From NCBI GenBank assembly GCA_039545315.1, contig BCIM01000004.1, positions 1,151,872 through 1,215,871 of the forward strand: DNA of 64,000 bases, written 5' to 3'. The notes under the pieces are model-generated. The model did no database searches. It was given only the letters and a program-made list of their open reading frames with translations, and was not told the origin of the DNA. This DNA comes from Kondoa malvinella. Its lineage: Eukaryota > Basidiomycota > Agaricostilbomycetes > Agaricostilbales > Kondoaceae. Of this stretch, positions 36,125-47,847 are shown piece after piece (position 1 is the first letter of the stretch; the number at the start of each line of letters is the position of its first letter). The translations under genes and the position numbers were made by a program.

Positions 36125-37706
36125 TCAATCACTTGTATTCGATTTGACACGCTGCCGCAGTCCGTCCTTGTCCATCTCCGAAGGTATCCGCTCGGCTTCC
36201 TCAATCACTTTCGCTCTTCTCAGCCAAACCCTTCGCCGTGTATATCTCCCTAGCCCACTCTTGCTACCCATCTTATCCCACGCAGTAGAGCCGTATTGCC
36301 ATCCATCTTCATCCGCACTCCAATGCTCTTCAGTCTCTTCCTTCATTGCCGCTCCTCGTGGTAAGCCCAGCTCTCCCTCTGCATCTTCAAAACCCGGTAC
36401 GCTTACTCTCCGTTGATGCTTGACACCAGGACTTCCTTTATCACCCGAATTCCTTCTCGCGCTGGCAGCAGCATTCGTACTGAAGAGCGCTTTGTTTCTG
36501 GCCCAATCGGCAAACGCAGCAGGGTTAGAAGGAGATGCTGTATTGGCAGAGGATTGTAAAGTCGTCGAAGCGGCTGATGCAATGACTGGTTGCGTGGCAG
36601 AAGAATCAGGTCGAACGTGCCAATCTGGGTCGATCCATTGCCAAGTTGTTGTGCGTTTGATCTTGGCTTGCGGGTCGAGTTTTGTTGGCGCGGGAACAAG
36701 AGAAGTTTGCGTCGCTGGTAAGGAGAAGGAAGAGGGTGGCGCGACTGGTGCGTGGGTGTAGTCCGTCCTGCTCTGTCTCAGCGAGATCAAATACGAGGGC
36801 GGATCGGACAACTCACCAAGGCGGTCTTTCGTTAGGTAGAAGAGCTTGAGTCCAGTCTAGTCCCATCCACCATCGCTCGTTCTGATAGACGGTAAAGACA
36901 AATTCAACATCCGGTTCCGCTTCTGGTGCCTCTTCTTGAGCTTGAGTGACGACAACATCGGTCTTTGCATTAATGTCAACAGGAGTCTGACTGAAGAAGA
37001 TGCCTTTCGCTCTTCTGCCTCTTCTAAACTGAACGAGTATGTTGCGACCGCCGGAAAGACTGATAGATCGAACAGTAGCTGCAGTCCATCTGCAGATCAA
37101 ACTCTTGCTTGTTGCTCTCCTCAGTATTTGAGCCCATCTCGCATGCCAAGTCAAGGCTAGAGTACCGATAGCAAGGAAAAGATAGCGGGTGCCGAGGTAA
37201 TGTGTTATTATCAGGTATGCAGGGTATGAAGTCACCAGGTAAGTGATGGCGAGTTTGCTTTCTTGCTTGCTTTTCCAGACGATTAAATTGCGTAGAGGAA
37301 TGTAATACGTTTGGATGAGGTTCTGAATCGCGCGATTGAAGTGCCGTGTTTCTTCGAGGAGGAGTTGTAGTCGTTCTGGTGACATGGAAATGTCTGCTTC
37401 TGGTTTGGTAGGCTTGTTCAAGTAGCCAATCCCAAGCAGGAGCAGAAGAGAAGCATTCAAGCCGTAGGTGAACAGAGTGTCGCCTAACAGACAGATAAAC
37501 CACCAAGAAGCCAATATCAGCCAGGGAAGCCATGGATTCGAGCTAGACCATGTGAGGGCTTGTGCTATTGGTGTTAGGGTCCGAATGAAGGGTGCACTGT
37601 ATCCCAATAGGTGCAAGACAGCAGGCGGGGTGTCGAGAAAGGTCTGCGTAGGGCTGTCACCTGAAGCTTTCTGGGTCGAAGGAGTGAGTGAAGTAGATGT
37701 AGCCAT
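36125..37706 (-). CDS. Pex24-type peroxin with dysferlin (DysF) domain (Pex28/29/30/23 group)
   Basis: These ER/peroxisome membrane proteins control peroxisome number and ER-peroxisome contacts. The ATG at 37706 (MATSTSLTPSTQKASGD) precedes a reticulon-like membrane region with several hydrophobic helices (WLPWLILASWWFICLLGDTLF, NASLLLLLGIGYL, YLVTSYPAYLIITHYL, YLFLAIGTLALTWHA). DysF-N follows: FVFTVYQNERWWMGLDWTQA with LLPNERPPWTD spanning the single intron. DysF-C is WQWIDPDWHVRPD ... DGWQYGSTAWD ... YTRRRVWLRRAKV. The intron is about 36769-36814 (GT-AG). A Ser/Ala-rich linker separates the two DysF halves. It is not possible to say which of Pex23/28/29/30 is the nearest relative. Confidence 0.9.
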
Positions 37707-37963
37707 GCTTGCTGAAGCCCAATATGCGTAGCCGGGTGTATTCACAGGATGCTATAGCGTTTCAGCGAGCTTCAGCCTATGTCACATCCGCTCCTGCCGA
37801 GCAGCAACGCACATCGAATGCCGCCACGCTGTTTCTAGCTGTGATAGCACTGTTCTGCTATCAATACCATGCCGGACAAGTTTCCTTTGAATTTGCGCGG
37901 TCGTTCTTGCACGAGCTGAATATTTCAGATGATAGCTTGACCCGTTGCAGCCAACTGGGTACC

Positions 37964-39370
37964 ATGTTTGCGCCTTATACCCAATCACCTGCTGGCCCTT
38001 CACAGCAGCAGTACAACAACAACCAACAGCAGCAGCAGCCACAGTCACAGGGAGGAGGAGGAGGCTTCAACAATAATAACGGGGCATACAATTGGCAACA
38101 ACAATCTACGTCTCAGCAACCCGCGTATGGCCAGCAAGGCGGCTTTAACCAATCTCAAGGAGCATGGCAGATGAACGGGATGCAACAGCAGCAACAGCAG
38201 CAGCCGTGGATGAACAATAGCAATGGCCCTTCAGGTTTTAGCAACAGCGGCATGTTTAGCAATTTGCAGCAGAATGGACCAGGTCTGTCCAGTTCTGCTG
38301 GCGAGAAGCGCATCTTCCTTCCTGGCTATCTAAATTCTCCTGCTGCAAGTTGTTATTCCAGGCCATATACGCTGTAATTTACACGCGGTTCATAGACTTC
38401 ATCGCCTCAGCCAGCTAGCACATCAAGACCTTCCACCTTTGGTTCACCTGCGCAACAGAGAGATACTTCAGGCGCAGATGATTCAATGGACAGAGATCGC
38501 TCTTCTCCGCCTGTTGGTCGCGGCAGCGTTTTCGGGTCAGCGTCAAAGAAGGCGTATGGTCTTATCCCTCCTACTACTGTGCTTTATTTCATGGCGTGCT
38601 ATAGGAACAACACGAGAAGAAATCAGAACACGACCATCTTTGGTGCCCCTAGTCGAGCAACGCAGGATGAAGATGCTCCTCCTATTGATTCTCTACATGA
38701 TATGGATGATGATCCAAGTCAATCTCATGCGGCCCCATTGAATGCTGTAGCGACTCAAGAAGGGGAAACGTTAGTCTGCCGTCTGTCTGTATCATACTTG
38801 ATGCTGACCCTTAAGGCAGACCCTCACAACCAGCCGAAGTAGCAAGCCAATCACACGGTCTGATCATCTTTGGTTTCCTGCCTGAACAACTAGCATCCAT
38901 CCTCGATCATTTCAGAAACATTGGACCCATTTCCAAAATCGAACCTTCCTCTTCCAACTGGGCGACAATCTACTATGCTCAACCCTGGCACGCTGCCCGA
39001 GCAGTACGCAAGAATGGAGAAGTCGTACAAGGTTGCATGATAGGTGCGAAATGGGCGAACGAGAATGGTCCGGAATTACCTGCTTCCGCACCTACAACAC
39101 AACAACAATCGAACAATGGTGGGAATATACCGATTTTGGAGGGACAAGCTAGGAAGACTGCTACGCCGAGTAGTGCATCTTGGTTTGGGATTGGAGCGCT
39201 TACCGGGAGTGCGCAGAATACGCCTGTCAAGTCTAATGCGTTTGTGAGTGCACCGGCGTCCAAGCCGCAAGATCGAAATGGGATGTGAGTCATCTCTTTA
39301 CTCGCGGTAAGCTGGTGGTTGACTCGGAGGCAGGTTTGCCAAAGTGTCGGATTTGGTGTTTGGTCTGTGA
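37964..39370 (+). CDS. NUP53: Nucleoporin Nup53/Nup35 (MPPN-type RRM)
   Basis: Inner-ring nucleoporin that binds Nup93/Nup170-type scaffold subunits and the pore membrane. The ATG at 37964 (MFAPYTQSPAGPS) opens a Gln/Asn/Gly-rich region with CAG/CAA repeats, then EKRIFLPGYLNS. Further exons carry SRPSTFGSPAQQRD and TTIFGAPSRATQDEDAP. The RRM/MPPN fold is GLIIFGFLPEQLASILDHF, IEPSSSNWATIYYAQPWHAA and RAVRKNGEVVQGCMIGAKW. The last exon gives FAKVSDLVFGL with TGA at 39368-39370, a short amphipathic C-terminus like the membrane-binding end of Nup53. Introns near 38317-38400, 38555-38628, 38771-38819 and 39284-39336 have uncertain edges. It is divergent from the peroxin (257 bp between ATGs). Confidence 0.88.
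37996..38210 (+). repeat. CAG/CAA and GGA low-complexity tracts in NUP53
   Basis: Two CAG/CAA runs (about 38004-38048 and 38181-38205) flank a GGA-rich run (38050-38064). They encode Gln- and Gly-rich disorder, common in nucleoporin ends. In frame, so length changes by whole codons. Confidence 0.85.
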
Positions 39371-39503
39371 AGGGGAAATGGTATCGTTGTGGTCTGAAGG
39401 ACGGTATTGAGCTTCTTTACGCGCCATAGAGAGCAGATAGTAACGACATTGCATGATGACGATTCCAAAAACGGGTTCGACCTGCGCTTCTATCTACACG
39501 ACC

Positions 39504-40761
39504 ATGAGCTTCTCTGATCTCGAACGAGGCTTTGGTAACCGCACAGAGCCCAGCAGTGCGTTCAGCTCACAGTCAAACGGAAGCACGTCTGACCATAAGG
39601 GGGTCCTATGACAGAATCGGGCAATGCATTCGACAGCCTCATCTCTTCGCTCAGCTTGAGCATTTTTAAAATCAACAGCAACGTCACTGGAATTACAAGA
39701 TTGGTAGATTTGCTAGGAGGACTGAAAGATACTCCTGCTATTCGAAAGAAACTGTCCGGTTTATATCCTGTCAAACGCAAGGGGGAGCGCTGATAATTGG
39801 GCACGGACAGGACGAACTTGACTGAAGTCACTAGGGAACTTATCCTTTCCTCTACGGAAGACCTCAAGAAGCTCAATGCCTGGCAACCCGTCCCTGTGTG
39901 TCTACCCTTGCTTGGCTGACTCATCAGCTGACAGGATGGTCAACTGTACAGAGAGGACAAGAGAAGACCTCTCAAGCCAAAGTCTCTACAGACTTCAAAG
40001 CTTCCGTAGATCGATTCCAGCATGTGCAGAAACAGGCCTTGTCAAAACAAAAGTCTGCTATAAAGATACAAAAAGCGGAACTCGAGGATGGTGGGAATAC
40101 TTCGCCTGCTATGTGAGTCCTTTCCTGCGTGTATTAGACTATGGCTGACAAGGTCTCAGCACGCCTAATTCGAGGGATAGGAATGGTCAATTGGTTGAAC
40201 TGGAAGAGCAAAGGTCGGTCATGCAATGTCTTGAAGCTGGTTCTCAGCTAACAGCAAGGGATAATCGACAGACCGCTACAACAAATTCAAATTTCTGCCG
40301 TACCCGACTCGGAACTAGAATACCAAGAACAACTCATAGAAGAACGAGAAGGCGAAATCCGAGAAATTGAATCTGGCATTCATGAACTGAATGAAATCTT
40401 TCGAGATTTGGGTACCATCGTGCATGAACAGCAATCCATGTTGGGTACGTTTCTGAGTATTACATGGGGTTAAATTGGCTGATTGCTATGATTACAGATA
40501 ATATAGAGTCCAACGTGATCAACGTCGCTAATGACACGGAGGGCGCTTCGAGTGAATTGACGACGGCCCATGAGTACCAGAAGAAGGCTGGGAGAAGGAT
40601 GTTTATCCTTTTGATGATCTTCTGTTTGGTCCGTCCTGTGACTATCGTTGTTTCTGCATCTGGTTGACGCGTGGTGTAGGTATTGGCTATTGTTCTGATA
40701 GCGGTACGTTCTTCATTATCGTTGATATCTGAACTGACTCGCAATGCAGGTATTGGCGTAG
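39504..40761 (+). CDS. Syntaxin-type Qa-SNARE (Pep12/Vam3-like)
   Basis: Exon 1 (ATG at 39504) MSFSDLERGF joins over an intron of about 80 nt (to 39613) to ESGNAFDSLISSLSLSIFKI and NSNVTGITRLVDLLGGLKD. This gives the three-helix Habc domain, continued by LTEVTRELILSSTEDLKKL and STDFKASVDRFQHVQKQAL. The SNARE motif is YQEQLIEEREGEIREIESGI, HELNEIFRDLGTIVHEQQSM and DNIESNVINVANDTEGASSE. The zero-layer Gln lies in the HEQQ region. A C-terminal anchor (MFILLMIFC ... VLAIVLIAVLA) ends at the TAG at 40759-40761. The closest functional class is the endosomal/vacuolar syntaxins Pep12/Vam3, judging from the Habc opening; this is inference. Confidence 0.88.
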
Positions 40762-40867
40762 AGGGTAGTCGTGCGGTGTGCATATTGTAATAAATTATGC
40801 CTGAGCCATGGCATCAACTGTAATTCTCTTTCAACCTCGGAATTGACTTACCCTAGTCCTTTCGGAA

Positions 40868-41179
40868 TCATTTCTCGCTTGGCCTCGGCGTCAAAGCGAG
40901 GTATAGGACAATTCCAGCCAACGCTATCACCGACCCGATCATCTGCCCATTAAAGCTTCCAATATGCCAAGAAGTCGACTGTCTACGATTCAGACATTCC
41001 CTATAGCCGTCCAAGCAAGCTTGACGTACTGCTCCGTCGGTTGTATAAGTATTGTTGAGATATTGTTGCACGCCAAAAGCGAGTGCTGCCAGTATAGCGA
41101 CACAAGCGAACGCCCAACGGAAGCGAGGTGCATGTTTCTGTTCCAAAGCTTGCTTCTCTGCTCTCCTGCGTTCTCCCAT
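40868..41179 (-). CDS. Small two-helix membrane protein, unknown function
   Basis: A single exon of 103 codons from the ATG at 41179. It has a basic start (MGERRRAEKQ) and a first hydrophobic helix (WAFACVAILAALAFGV). A loop with two cysteines (QACLDGYRECL) follows, then a second helix (MIGSVIALAGIVLYLAL) and a short polar end. I do not recognise it. Size and topology resemble small mitochondrial or ER membrane proteins. It is tail-to-tail with the syntaxin (106 bp) and divergent from CDK1. Confidence 0.65.
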   Translation of the reverse strand: MGERRRAEKQALEQKHAPRFRWAFACVAILAALAFGVQQYLNNTYTTDGAVRQACLDGYRECLNRRQSTSWHIGSFNGQMIGSVIALAGIVLYLALTPRPSEK

Positions 41180-41577
41180 TTTGACTATTGCAGATATGTT
41201 AAATGACGTGTTTGGCTGCGCGTGACGGTCGAGAGTGGTCCAACTGCATTCCGCGAGACATGCACATCAGGATCCTTTTGCAATTGCTGATCGCGTAGAC
41301 GACCGACCTCTTGCCTGTCCTTCTTGTGCGAAATACTGAGTGGTGCTTCGGAAACAAGAAAGAAAAACGTGAAAGTCGACACGCGGTGTTGAAGCCAGCC
41401 TTGGATCAGTTCTGCCATCTCGCGTCTCTCTCTTTGCAAGCTACTACACGCTCCTTTTCTCAAAGCAAGCAACACAACACGGTCTTTACTGCTACACACG
41501 ACGCTCATTTTCAGCCCTATCTGCTCTGACGTGAATTCCTCGCGCGTCGTCTCTGTACTTTTTGCTAGAAGTGCCAA
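41180..41577. other. Divergent intergenic region upstream of CDK1
   Basis: 398 bp between two start codons. No conserved ORF. Short pyrimidine-rich stretches precede the CDK1 ATG. Nothing else recognised. Confidence 0.5.
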
Positions 41578-43196
41578 ATGGATGCGTATGCTAGATTGGT
41601 ACGCTAATGTACTCCTATTAGATCGTTCCCAGCTGATATTCAGCACGTACAGGAGAAAATAGGGGAAGGTAAAAGCGAAATGCCTTGTCGAGCATCTACA
41701 AGGCGCTGACCTTGTTCGAACTCAAAAGGTACTTATGGAATCGTCACTAAAGCCCGACACGTTCCAACAAATCGAATCGTCGCGTTGAAAAAGATTCGGC
41801 TTGAAGATGCTGATGAAGGAGTTCCTTCTACCGCTGTTAGGGAAGTGAGCGTCTTGAGGGAATTGTGTACGGTCGCGGATGAGAATGCTGCTGCTGGGAT
41901 AATTGATGGTGGTCAGAACATCGTCAGGTGCGTCCCCGAACTGCTATGCGTGCAAACTAGCTAACATCGATGGCTAGGCTACTGGACGTAATTCATTCCG
42001 ACTCGAAACTCGTACTGGTCTTTGAGTTCCTAGATATGGACTTGAAAAAGTACATGGACGTAGTAGGCGAGAGAAAGGGAGCAAGTCTAAAACCCAACCA
42101 CTCTGTAGATCCAAAGGATCGGTCCTCCGCCTTCCAGAATCGCGCGCTACCACCTGATCTGACCAAGGTAAAGTACTTGTCTTCCTGCACGAGAGCTAGT
42201 CTGAGGACCTGGCAGAAATTCCTCTATCAATTACTACTGGGTTTGCTGTTCATGCACGCAAGGCGGATCCTACACCGAGATCTAAAACCTCAAAACCTAG
42301 TCAGTGTCCTCTACATCATACATCTCTTGATGATCTAATCTCCGGACGAGCAGTTGATCGATTCTACCGGGACTCTGAAAATTGCCGATTTTGGTTTGGC
42401 GAGATGTTTCGGTGTGCCTTTGCGGACATATACCCATGAAGTCCGTCTCATCCTCACTCATGTATGGATCACACTGACGAACAGCAGATTGTCACTCTAT
42501 GGTACAGAGCGCCTGAAGTTTTGCTTGGTGCGAGACATTATGCCACTTCGGTAGATATGTGGTCTTCTGGTGCTATCTTTGCGGAGATGTGCGTCTTATT
42601 CTAGCATGTCTTTGTTCTTGCTGATCTGCGTTTGCGATAGGGTCACTGGGTTTCCCCTCTTAGCGGGAGATAGTGAGATTGGGCAACTGCTCAAGACTTT
42701 CCAGTATGTGTAGCATACTTACGGGCGAGGTTGGCTCATGTTGGAACAGAGTGTTTGGAACACCGACGGAACAAATGTGGCCTGGTCTGACAATGCTACC
42801 TGGTTAGTCTGCTCTTGCCTTGCCCGCAGTGGATACTGATAATATGGTATCAGACTATCAGCCCGTCTTTCCGAATTGGAAGCCAGGCAAGATCAGTGAC
42901 ATTCTGTCGCATTTGGATCAGAATGGTTTTGATCTTTTCAATGTAAGTCGAGGTGCTGACCTTATCACACGGCGTCTTACACGAAAGAGCAGCGAATGAT
43001 GAAGTTCGACCCACCAGCACGGATCAGCGCCAAAGCTTCACTGCAACATCCGTACTTTACTCAACCAGTCCCTCGCTCGCCATTCTCCATGGCGTCAGAA
43101 AGTGACCTTTCGAAACTCTGCACGCCGATACCTCAAATACAACTCACGGCCTCGCCTACAAATGCACCAACAGGTCTCATGGCTTCGCCTATCTAA
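41578..43196 (+). CDS. CDK1: Cyclin-dependent kinase 1 (Cdc28/Cdc2) with PSTAVRE helix
   Basis: Master cell-cycle kinase. The ATG at 41578 gives MDAYARL, then over two introns [20 protein letters not shown] with the inhibitory Thr/Tyr pair. Next come [29 protein letters not shown], the cyclin-contact helix reading PSTAVRE rather than [60 protein letters not shown] (activation-loop Thr) and [11 protein letters not shown] follow, with [13 protein letters not shown] near the C-lobe end. Two exonic insertions are present: after the PSTAVRE helix ([17 protein letters not shown]) and after YMDVVGE (about 30 residues, ending in LPPDLTK). A Ser/Thr/Pro-rich tail follows the kinase domain. TAA at 43194-43196. 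The nearest alternative is a Cdk5/Pho85-type kinase, but [17 protein letters not shown] and the GTPTE-MWP form favour Cdk1. Confidence 0.88.
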
Positions 43197-43388
43197 CTCT
43201 CACATCTTTTCACGTCAAAATCGCATTACTAGTCTTCCGGTCACAGTGTGTTGCCGCTTCATCGTGTATATAGTATTCATAACAGCATGGGTTCTTTGCA
43301 TGGTCGCATCTGGTTTCCTTCCCCAAAAAATACTGAACATATCTAAATTTGCGCAGTGAATACAATATGCTCGCTAGCCCCCTTTAAT

Positions 43389-45524
43389 CTATTCAGCGTA
43401 TGATCCGCGACCTCGACTTCCCCTTGTCGTTCTTTGCACCTGTTGCTCTACATTTGGCGTATCCACATCGACCTCTTGCTGATATGGCCACATCCCAGCT
43501 TCAGCCACATCTAAATCATCCAGGACATGACCGCCCAAATCATCCTCCTGAAGAATAATGCCCGCCGACTCCAGCTTGTTTCTTAGCAATTCAATCACCT
43601 CATCCCTTCTATCAACCCTGTCATGCAGCTTGATAATGTATTCATTGCTCTTGCGCAACAAAGCGACTTTGCTAACGCCCTTGTTTGGGTTGGAAGGATC
43701 TACCACGCCGCTTCGCTGACCGCCTACATTGCCTTCGCCAGGTCTGCGAGGAGCTTCTTCGTCGTCTTCAGGTGGAATAAAGGGTAAAATGTGACGCAAT
43801 TCTTCAAAACACAGCTTCAAAGAGTCTCGTCTTCTTTGTTCGGCGAGTTTGTGGTTGGATTTCCGAGCTTCTGGTGAGACGTCTTCGTAATCCATCGCGT
43901 TTACCGCTTCTGCTCATGCCATCAGCTAGTGCCGGTACACGAATGATGAAACGCACCTTTCGCAATGGTGACTTTCGCTTTTGCTTTTGTTGCTCTCGCG
44001 CTACCTTCACTCTTATTCGGCGGTACAGCTTTACGCGTCGTGGTCTTTCTCTGAGCAGACGCTTTTGGCATTGCAACAGGAGCAGGCTCATTGTATTCTG
44101 GGTTGATAACCGGACTGAGACCTTGCATCAAGCTGACGTTCGCGGGGAGGTTCATGATGCTCGCTGGAGTAACGGGAGCAAATTGTGCTTGGGAGCATCG
44201 GGAAAGGGAAGACATAATGTGATCTAGAGGTGGATTCTGGTATTGTTGATAGCCGTTATTGGTGTCCTGTGGGAAGGCGGCAGTTGTGCCGCTGACATTC
44301 AAGTCGACGGGTGATGGAGATTCGTCGGTCAATGAGTTAGTAGTTCCAGTTGGATCGAGCAAAGGAGAAGCATAGGTGGAAGAAGCGGTAGAAGAAGGTA
44401 CAGGCCGTCGACTTGACGATGGACCGCTGATGGAAGAAGCTTTGTCTCTGTGAGCAGATCGTCCGAGCGGCTTGATGATCGGTGACGGTCGAGTTTTTGG
44501 AGCTGTTCGAGATGCTCCCCGACCTTTGCTGCTGGTTTCGGATCGGCTGTTGGAGGCAGATGACATCTGGGGTTCAGTCGCTGTAGGAGTAGGTATCTGC
44601 TGTTGTAGATTCTGAGATAGGTAACTACCTGGCACAAGAGGTTGGCCAGCATTTGGGATCGATGGGTTGTTATTGAGCAAATGGCCGAGACCCATTGCGC
44701 GAAGGACTTGTTGCTGACCCTGCATGTAGGCCATAGCTGATTGAAGCTGTTCACTGGAATCTTGAGCTGGGTTGAGTGCACCAAGACCAAGTTGGTTGGT
44801 CTGATCCGCCAGATTCTGGACAGCCGAAGAGTTGTTATCGGTCATCATATCTTGCGGTCGAATGGCTGGCGATGTCAAAGGACTGAAAGCGTCTGCATGG
44901 CCAGCATAACCATTGGAGATAGGTTTGAAGGCGGAGTGCATGCCGGTCGAACTGGAAAAGACTGATAGGGGAGTCATTGCGGGCGATAGTAAGGGAGTGA
45001 AGAGTTGCTATAAAAAGCGATAAGCACTTGAGTGCTCTGGCCGTAAGTATACTCACGTCCATTTCGCTCCATTGGCTGCTCGTTTCTGTCCTAAAACCGC
45101 CGCTTTCTGCCTGAGTGCTGACACTTTGCAGCAATTGATGATAATCTGGCGATGAAGGTCGAGTCGAAACATTGCCATCCATCTGGCCATGTTCCGGTGG
45201 GCTGAAAAACGCGTCTTGAGCAGTATGTAGGTTGGCAAAATCGGCTGAAGGTTGACGGAACGAAGGAAAGACATCTGATGAAGAGGCAATTGGTGAAGGA
45301 TCAATAGCAAATTGTGAAAAGTCTGTTGGAGCTGAAGATTGAGCTGTTGCGCCTTGAGCATGGAAACCGGCTGAAAAGGCATTATGCATCTGCTGTTGCG
45401 TAGAGACATTGTCGCCCATCAAAGACGCCGGCGTTGCTGCGTTAAAGAAGCTCAGGTCATTAAAAGTATCCTGCTCGCCGTATTGCTTGCTGAAGTCGTC
45501 CGCTACCATGTCTTGATGAAACAT
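43389..45524 (-). CDS. bHLH transcription factor with long disordered N-terminus
   Basis: Three exons. The ATG at 45524 (MFHQDMVADDFSKQYGEQ) opens a long Gln/Ser/Pro-rich region. Exon 1 ends WSEMD and joins QLFTPLLSPAMTPLSVF at the second exon. That exon ends in an Ala/Lys-rich, AT-hook-like segment (ARATKAKAKVTIAK). The last exon holds the DNA-binding domain: basic region SNHKLAEQRRRDSL with the His-Glu-Arg arrangement for E-box binding, helix 1 CFEELRHILPFIP, and a long loop rich in Gly/Pro/Asp/Glu. Helix 2 is KVALLRKSNEYIIKLHDRV, continuing into a leucine-containing coil. TAG at 43389-43391. Target genes are unknown; the lipid and phosphate bHLH factors of yeast are general analogues only. 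Confidence 0.85.
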
Positions 45525-45702
45525 GCGACAGGCCAAAAACGGTAGAAAGCGGACACCAGAGCGCTACGGGAGTTCAATGTGTCTCTGTTATGTAGTAGTT
45601 CAGCAGCAAATGCAGGCGGCCTGTAAGCGCCTTAACGGTGCCAAAGAGGCCTCGGATAACGTCGTGCCTGGTCAACTTCGACCTTCCCAAAAATCGCAAA
45701 AG

Positions 45703-47704
45703 ATGGATGTCGATATCCTGGTGCGTGCTGGTGTTATTCAGCTGTGCTAGAGTGACGGCCTGAGTATTCTGCTCAGATTCACGAGTTTGGAAGCCTCGAT
45801 GCCTCTTTGGTGTCTGCCATTGCCGGTGAACACGATGATCTGCAAGAAGCTAGAACTGTCTTAAAGGCTTTGGCTGCTTCCGATTCCATCGATGATGCGG
45901 CTGATCACTCGGACAACGAGTCTGTGCTGTCCTCGACCCTGTCTACGGGCACCCATGAGGTAATTGCTCGCCAGCCGACCCATTCAATAGCTTGTCAGCT
46001 GAAATGCTGCTGTATAGACCTCTTCCGACGTCGAAAGGACTCTCGCAGAATGGGCAAGTCTGGCAGACGAAGGCAAGCGCGAGAGCTCGCCTGACAGCTC
46101 TCAAGTCGATTCGACCGATGTCGACTATGATGCAAACGTCACTTTTCTCGAATCAATGTATCCTTCTCGGAGTCGAGCATCTCTCAAAGCGCTACTAACT
46201 GAGCACGGGGACGATGTAGAGGTAGTCTTCTTGCCTAGTTCAGATCTCCTGGCCCTGATGCAGCGATCAGATGGTCTTGGACCAGCTCCTCAATATGAGC
46301 TTCTTGGAGGACGAGACTACCTCTGCTCAATTGCAGCAGTCCAACAATGTCAACTTTATACCGCCTTCACCGCGAAAAAGAAGTCGCCGTCGACCGCCCA
46401 AGAGCACAACCACCTTTTCGCTCACAGACCAAGGGCGTCTGCCGGCTTCTCCAGCTGGATCAACAGACTCTCTTCCTCTGCAGAGCGATAACTCGTGGGT
46501 CACAGCTGATTCCATGTCCTCCCATATCGCCGATCTCTTGGACATTTCGCCCGGGATCGTTGCTTCGCTGTATCACAAGAAATCATCATCCTTTGCCTTG
46601 ACCCTCGATTCGCTCTTAGATACAATGGAGCTCAAATACCCTTTCGATACGCTGAACGTGGAACCCGACATTCTTGATAACCTCAGCGCAATGTTCGCTC
46701 CTGCCGATCCATCTTCAGAAAGCCACATACCTACATCCAAGAGACAATGGCAGAAATACTTATGTGCGACCAAAGGAAACGTAGAACACGCTATAGATCT
46801 GATGTCGCTTCAACAAGAGATTCACGCTCGAGAAGGATCAGCTGTTCAAGTCGGGCTTCTCAAAGGGTTCGGTTCAGCAGCGGAAAGAGCATCTAGAGAA
46901 CAGTTGTTGGCAAAAAAGGATCTGGACGCCGTATCGAAAGGTGTACTTCGACCTGATCTTTCCGGATGGTCCGTCGCTAGCTCTACTGCTTCCGGTAATC
47001 GACCTATATTATATACCCCTACACTTCGCAACAAGTCTGGCGCAGCTATACCCAACAAGCTCATCAAGAGTCGAATCATGGAATCAGCTCTGCCAGATAA
47101 CCCGTCAGCGAGCGATTGTCGTGCAATGGCTGAAGAATATCGTGATAATCGAAATGAAGCGTTCAAAGCTGCTGCGAGGCATTTCCAGAGTGGGAAGAGT
47201 GGAGGAGAGAGGGGTGCGGGTGATAGAGGTGCTGCGGCTTACTGGTCAGAGAAGGGTCGTGATTTGGATGCTAGAGCTAGGACTTGGGATCTACGAGCTG
47301 CCAGAGCACAAGTCGCTGAGCGAAGGTATGTATTTTGAAGCACCGCTTGAGCAACTCAGCTGACGCTTTCATCAGAGTCGTCTCGGACAATTCTATCGAT
47401 CTGCACAACTTGACAGTTAATGAGGCCCTCACCGTTGTTAAAGAGGTACAATTCTGCGTCTCTCGTACGCTCAAGATGCTTACGCATTACTCAGAACGTA
47501 AATACCTGGTGGTCAGCTTCATCTAATCCTCGACCGCTGCGCATTGTCACCGGTGCCGGTCGACACAGCGCAAACCGTATGCCTGTCCTGCTGCCAAGTG
47601 TAGTGAAGATGCTGGATAGAGAAGGCTGGAGAGTACGACGTGATCCAGATGGCGGTTCTTTGATCGTCAATGGAGTAAAGGACAGCAGCCGGACCATGGC
47701 TTGA
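45703..47704 (+). CDS. CUE-like / DUF1771 / Smr-domain protein
   Basis: The short first exon (ATG at 45703, MDVDIL) is followed by a helical region. VTFLESMYPSRSRASLKALL resembles a CUE ubiquitin-binding module. A Ser/Arg-rich stretch follows (PPSPRKRSRRRPPKSTT). A second helical block has HIADLLDISPGIVASLYHKK and LDNLSAMFAPADPSS. Then DUF1771 (MAEEYRDNRNEAFKAAARHF ... AAYWSEKGRDLDARARTWDLRAA) leads to the Smr domain: SIDLHNLTVNEALTVVKE, split by introns, and LRIVTGAGRHSANRMPVLLPSV. Smr domains are endonuclease-like; proteins of this plan (e.g. Cue2-type) act in mRNA quality control. The DLH (rather than DLHG) and GAGRHS motifs are visible. TGA at 47702-47704. Confidence 0.85.
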
Positions 47705-47847
47705 ATGGCTTCCTAGTGTGTCGTCCGAGTGTGAATGATGTAGCATAAATTAGAGCTAGGTGCATTTTACGTAATCCATGTAGATGTCTAGTAATATACT
47801 TTTCTGCCCCCGAATACTAAAGGAGACAACAAGCCCACACCAATAAT

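Noticed and set aside
41865..41930. Hidden intron in CDK1 explaining the first insertion
   Set aside because: The GT sites there give phases that do not return to the NIVRLLDV frame with any nearby AG.
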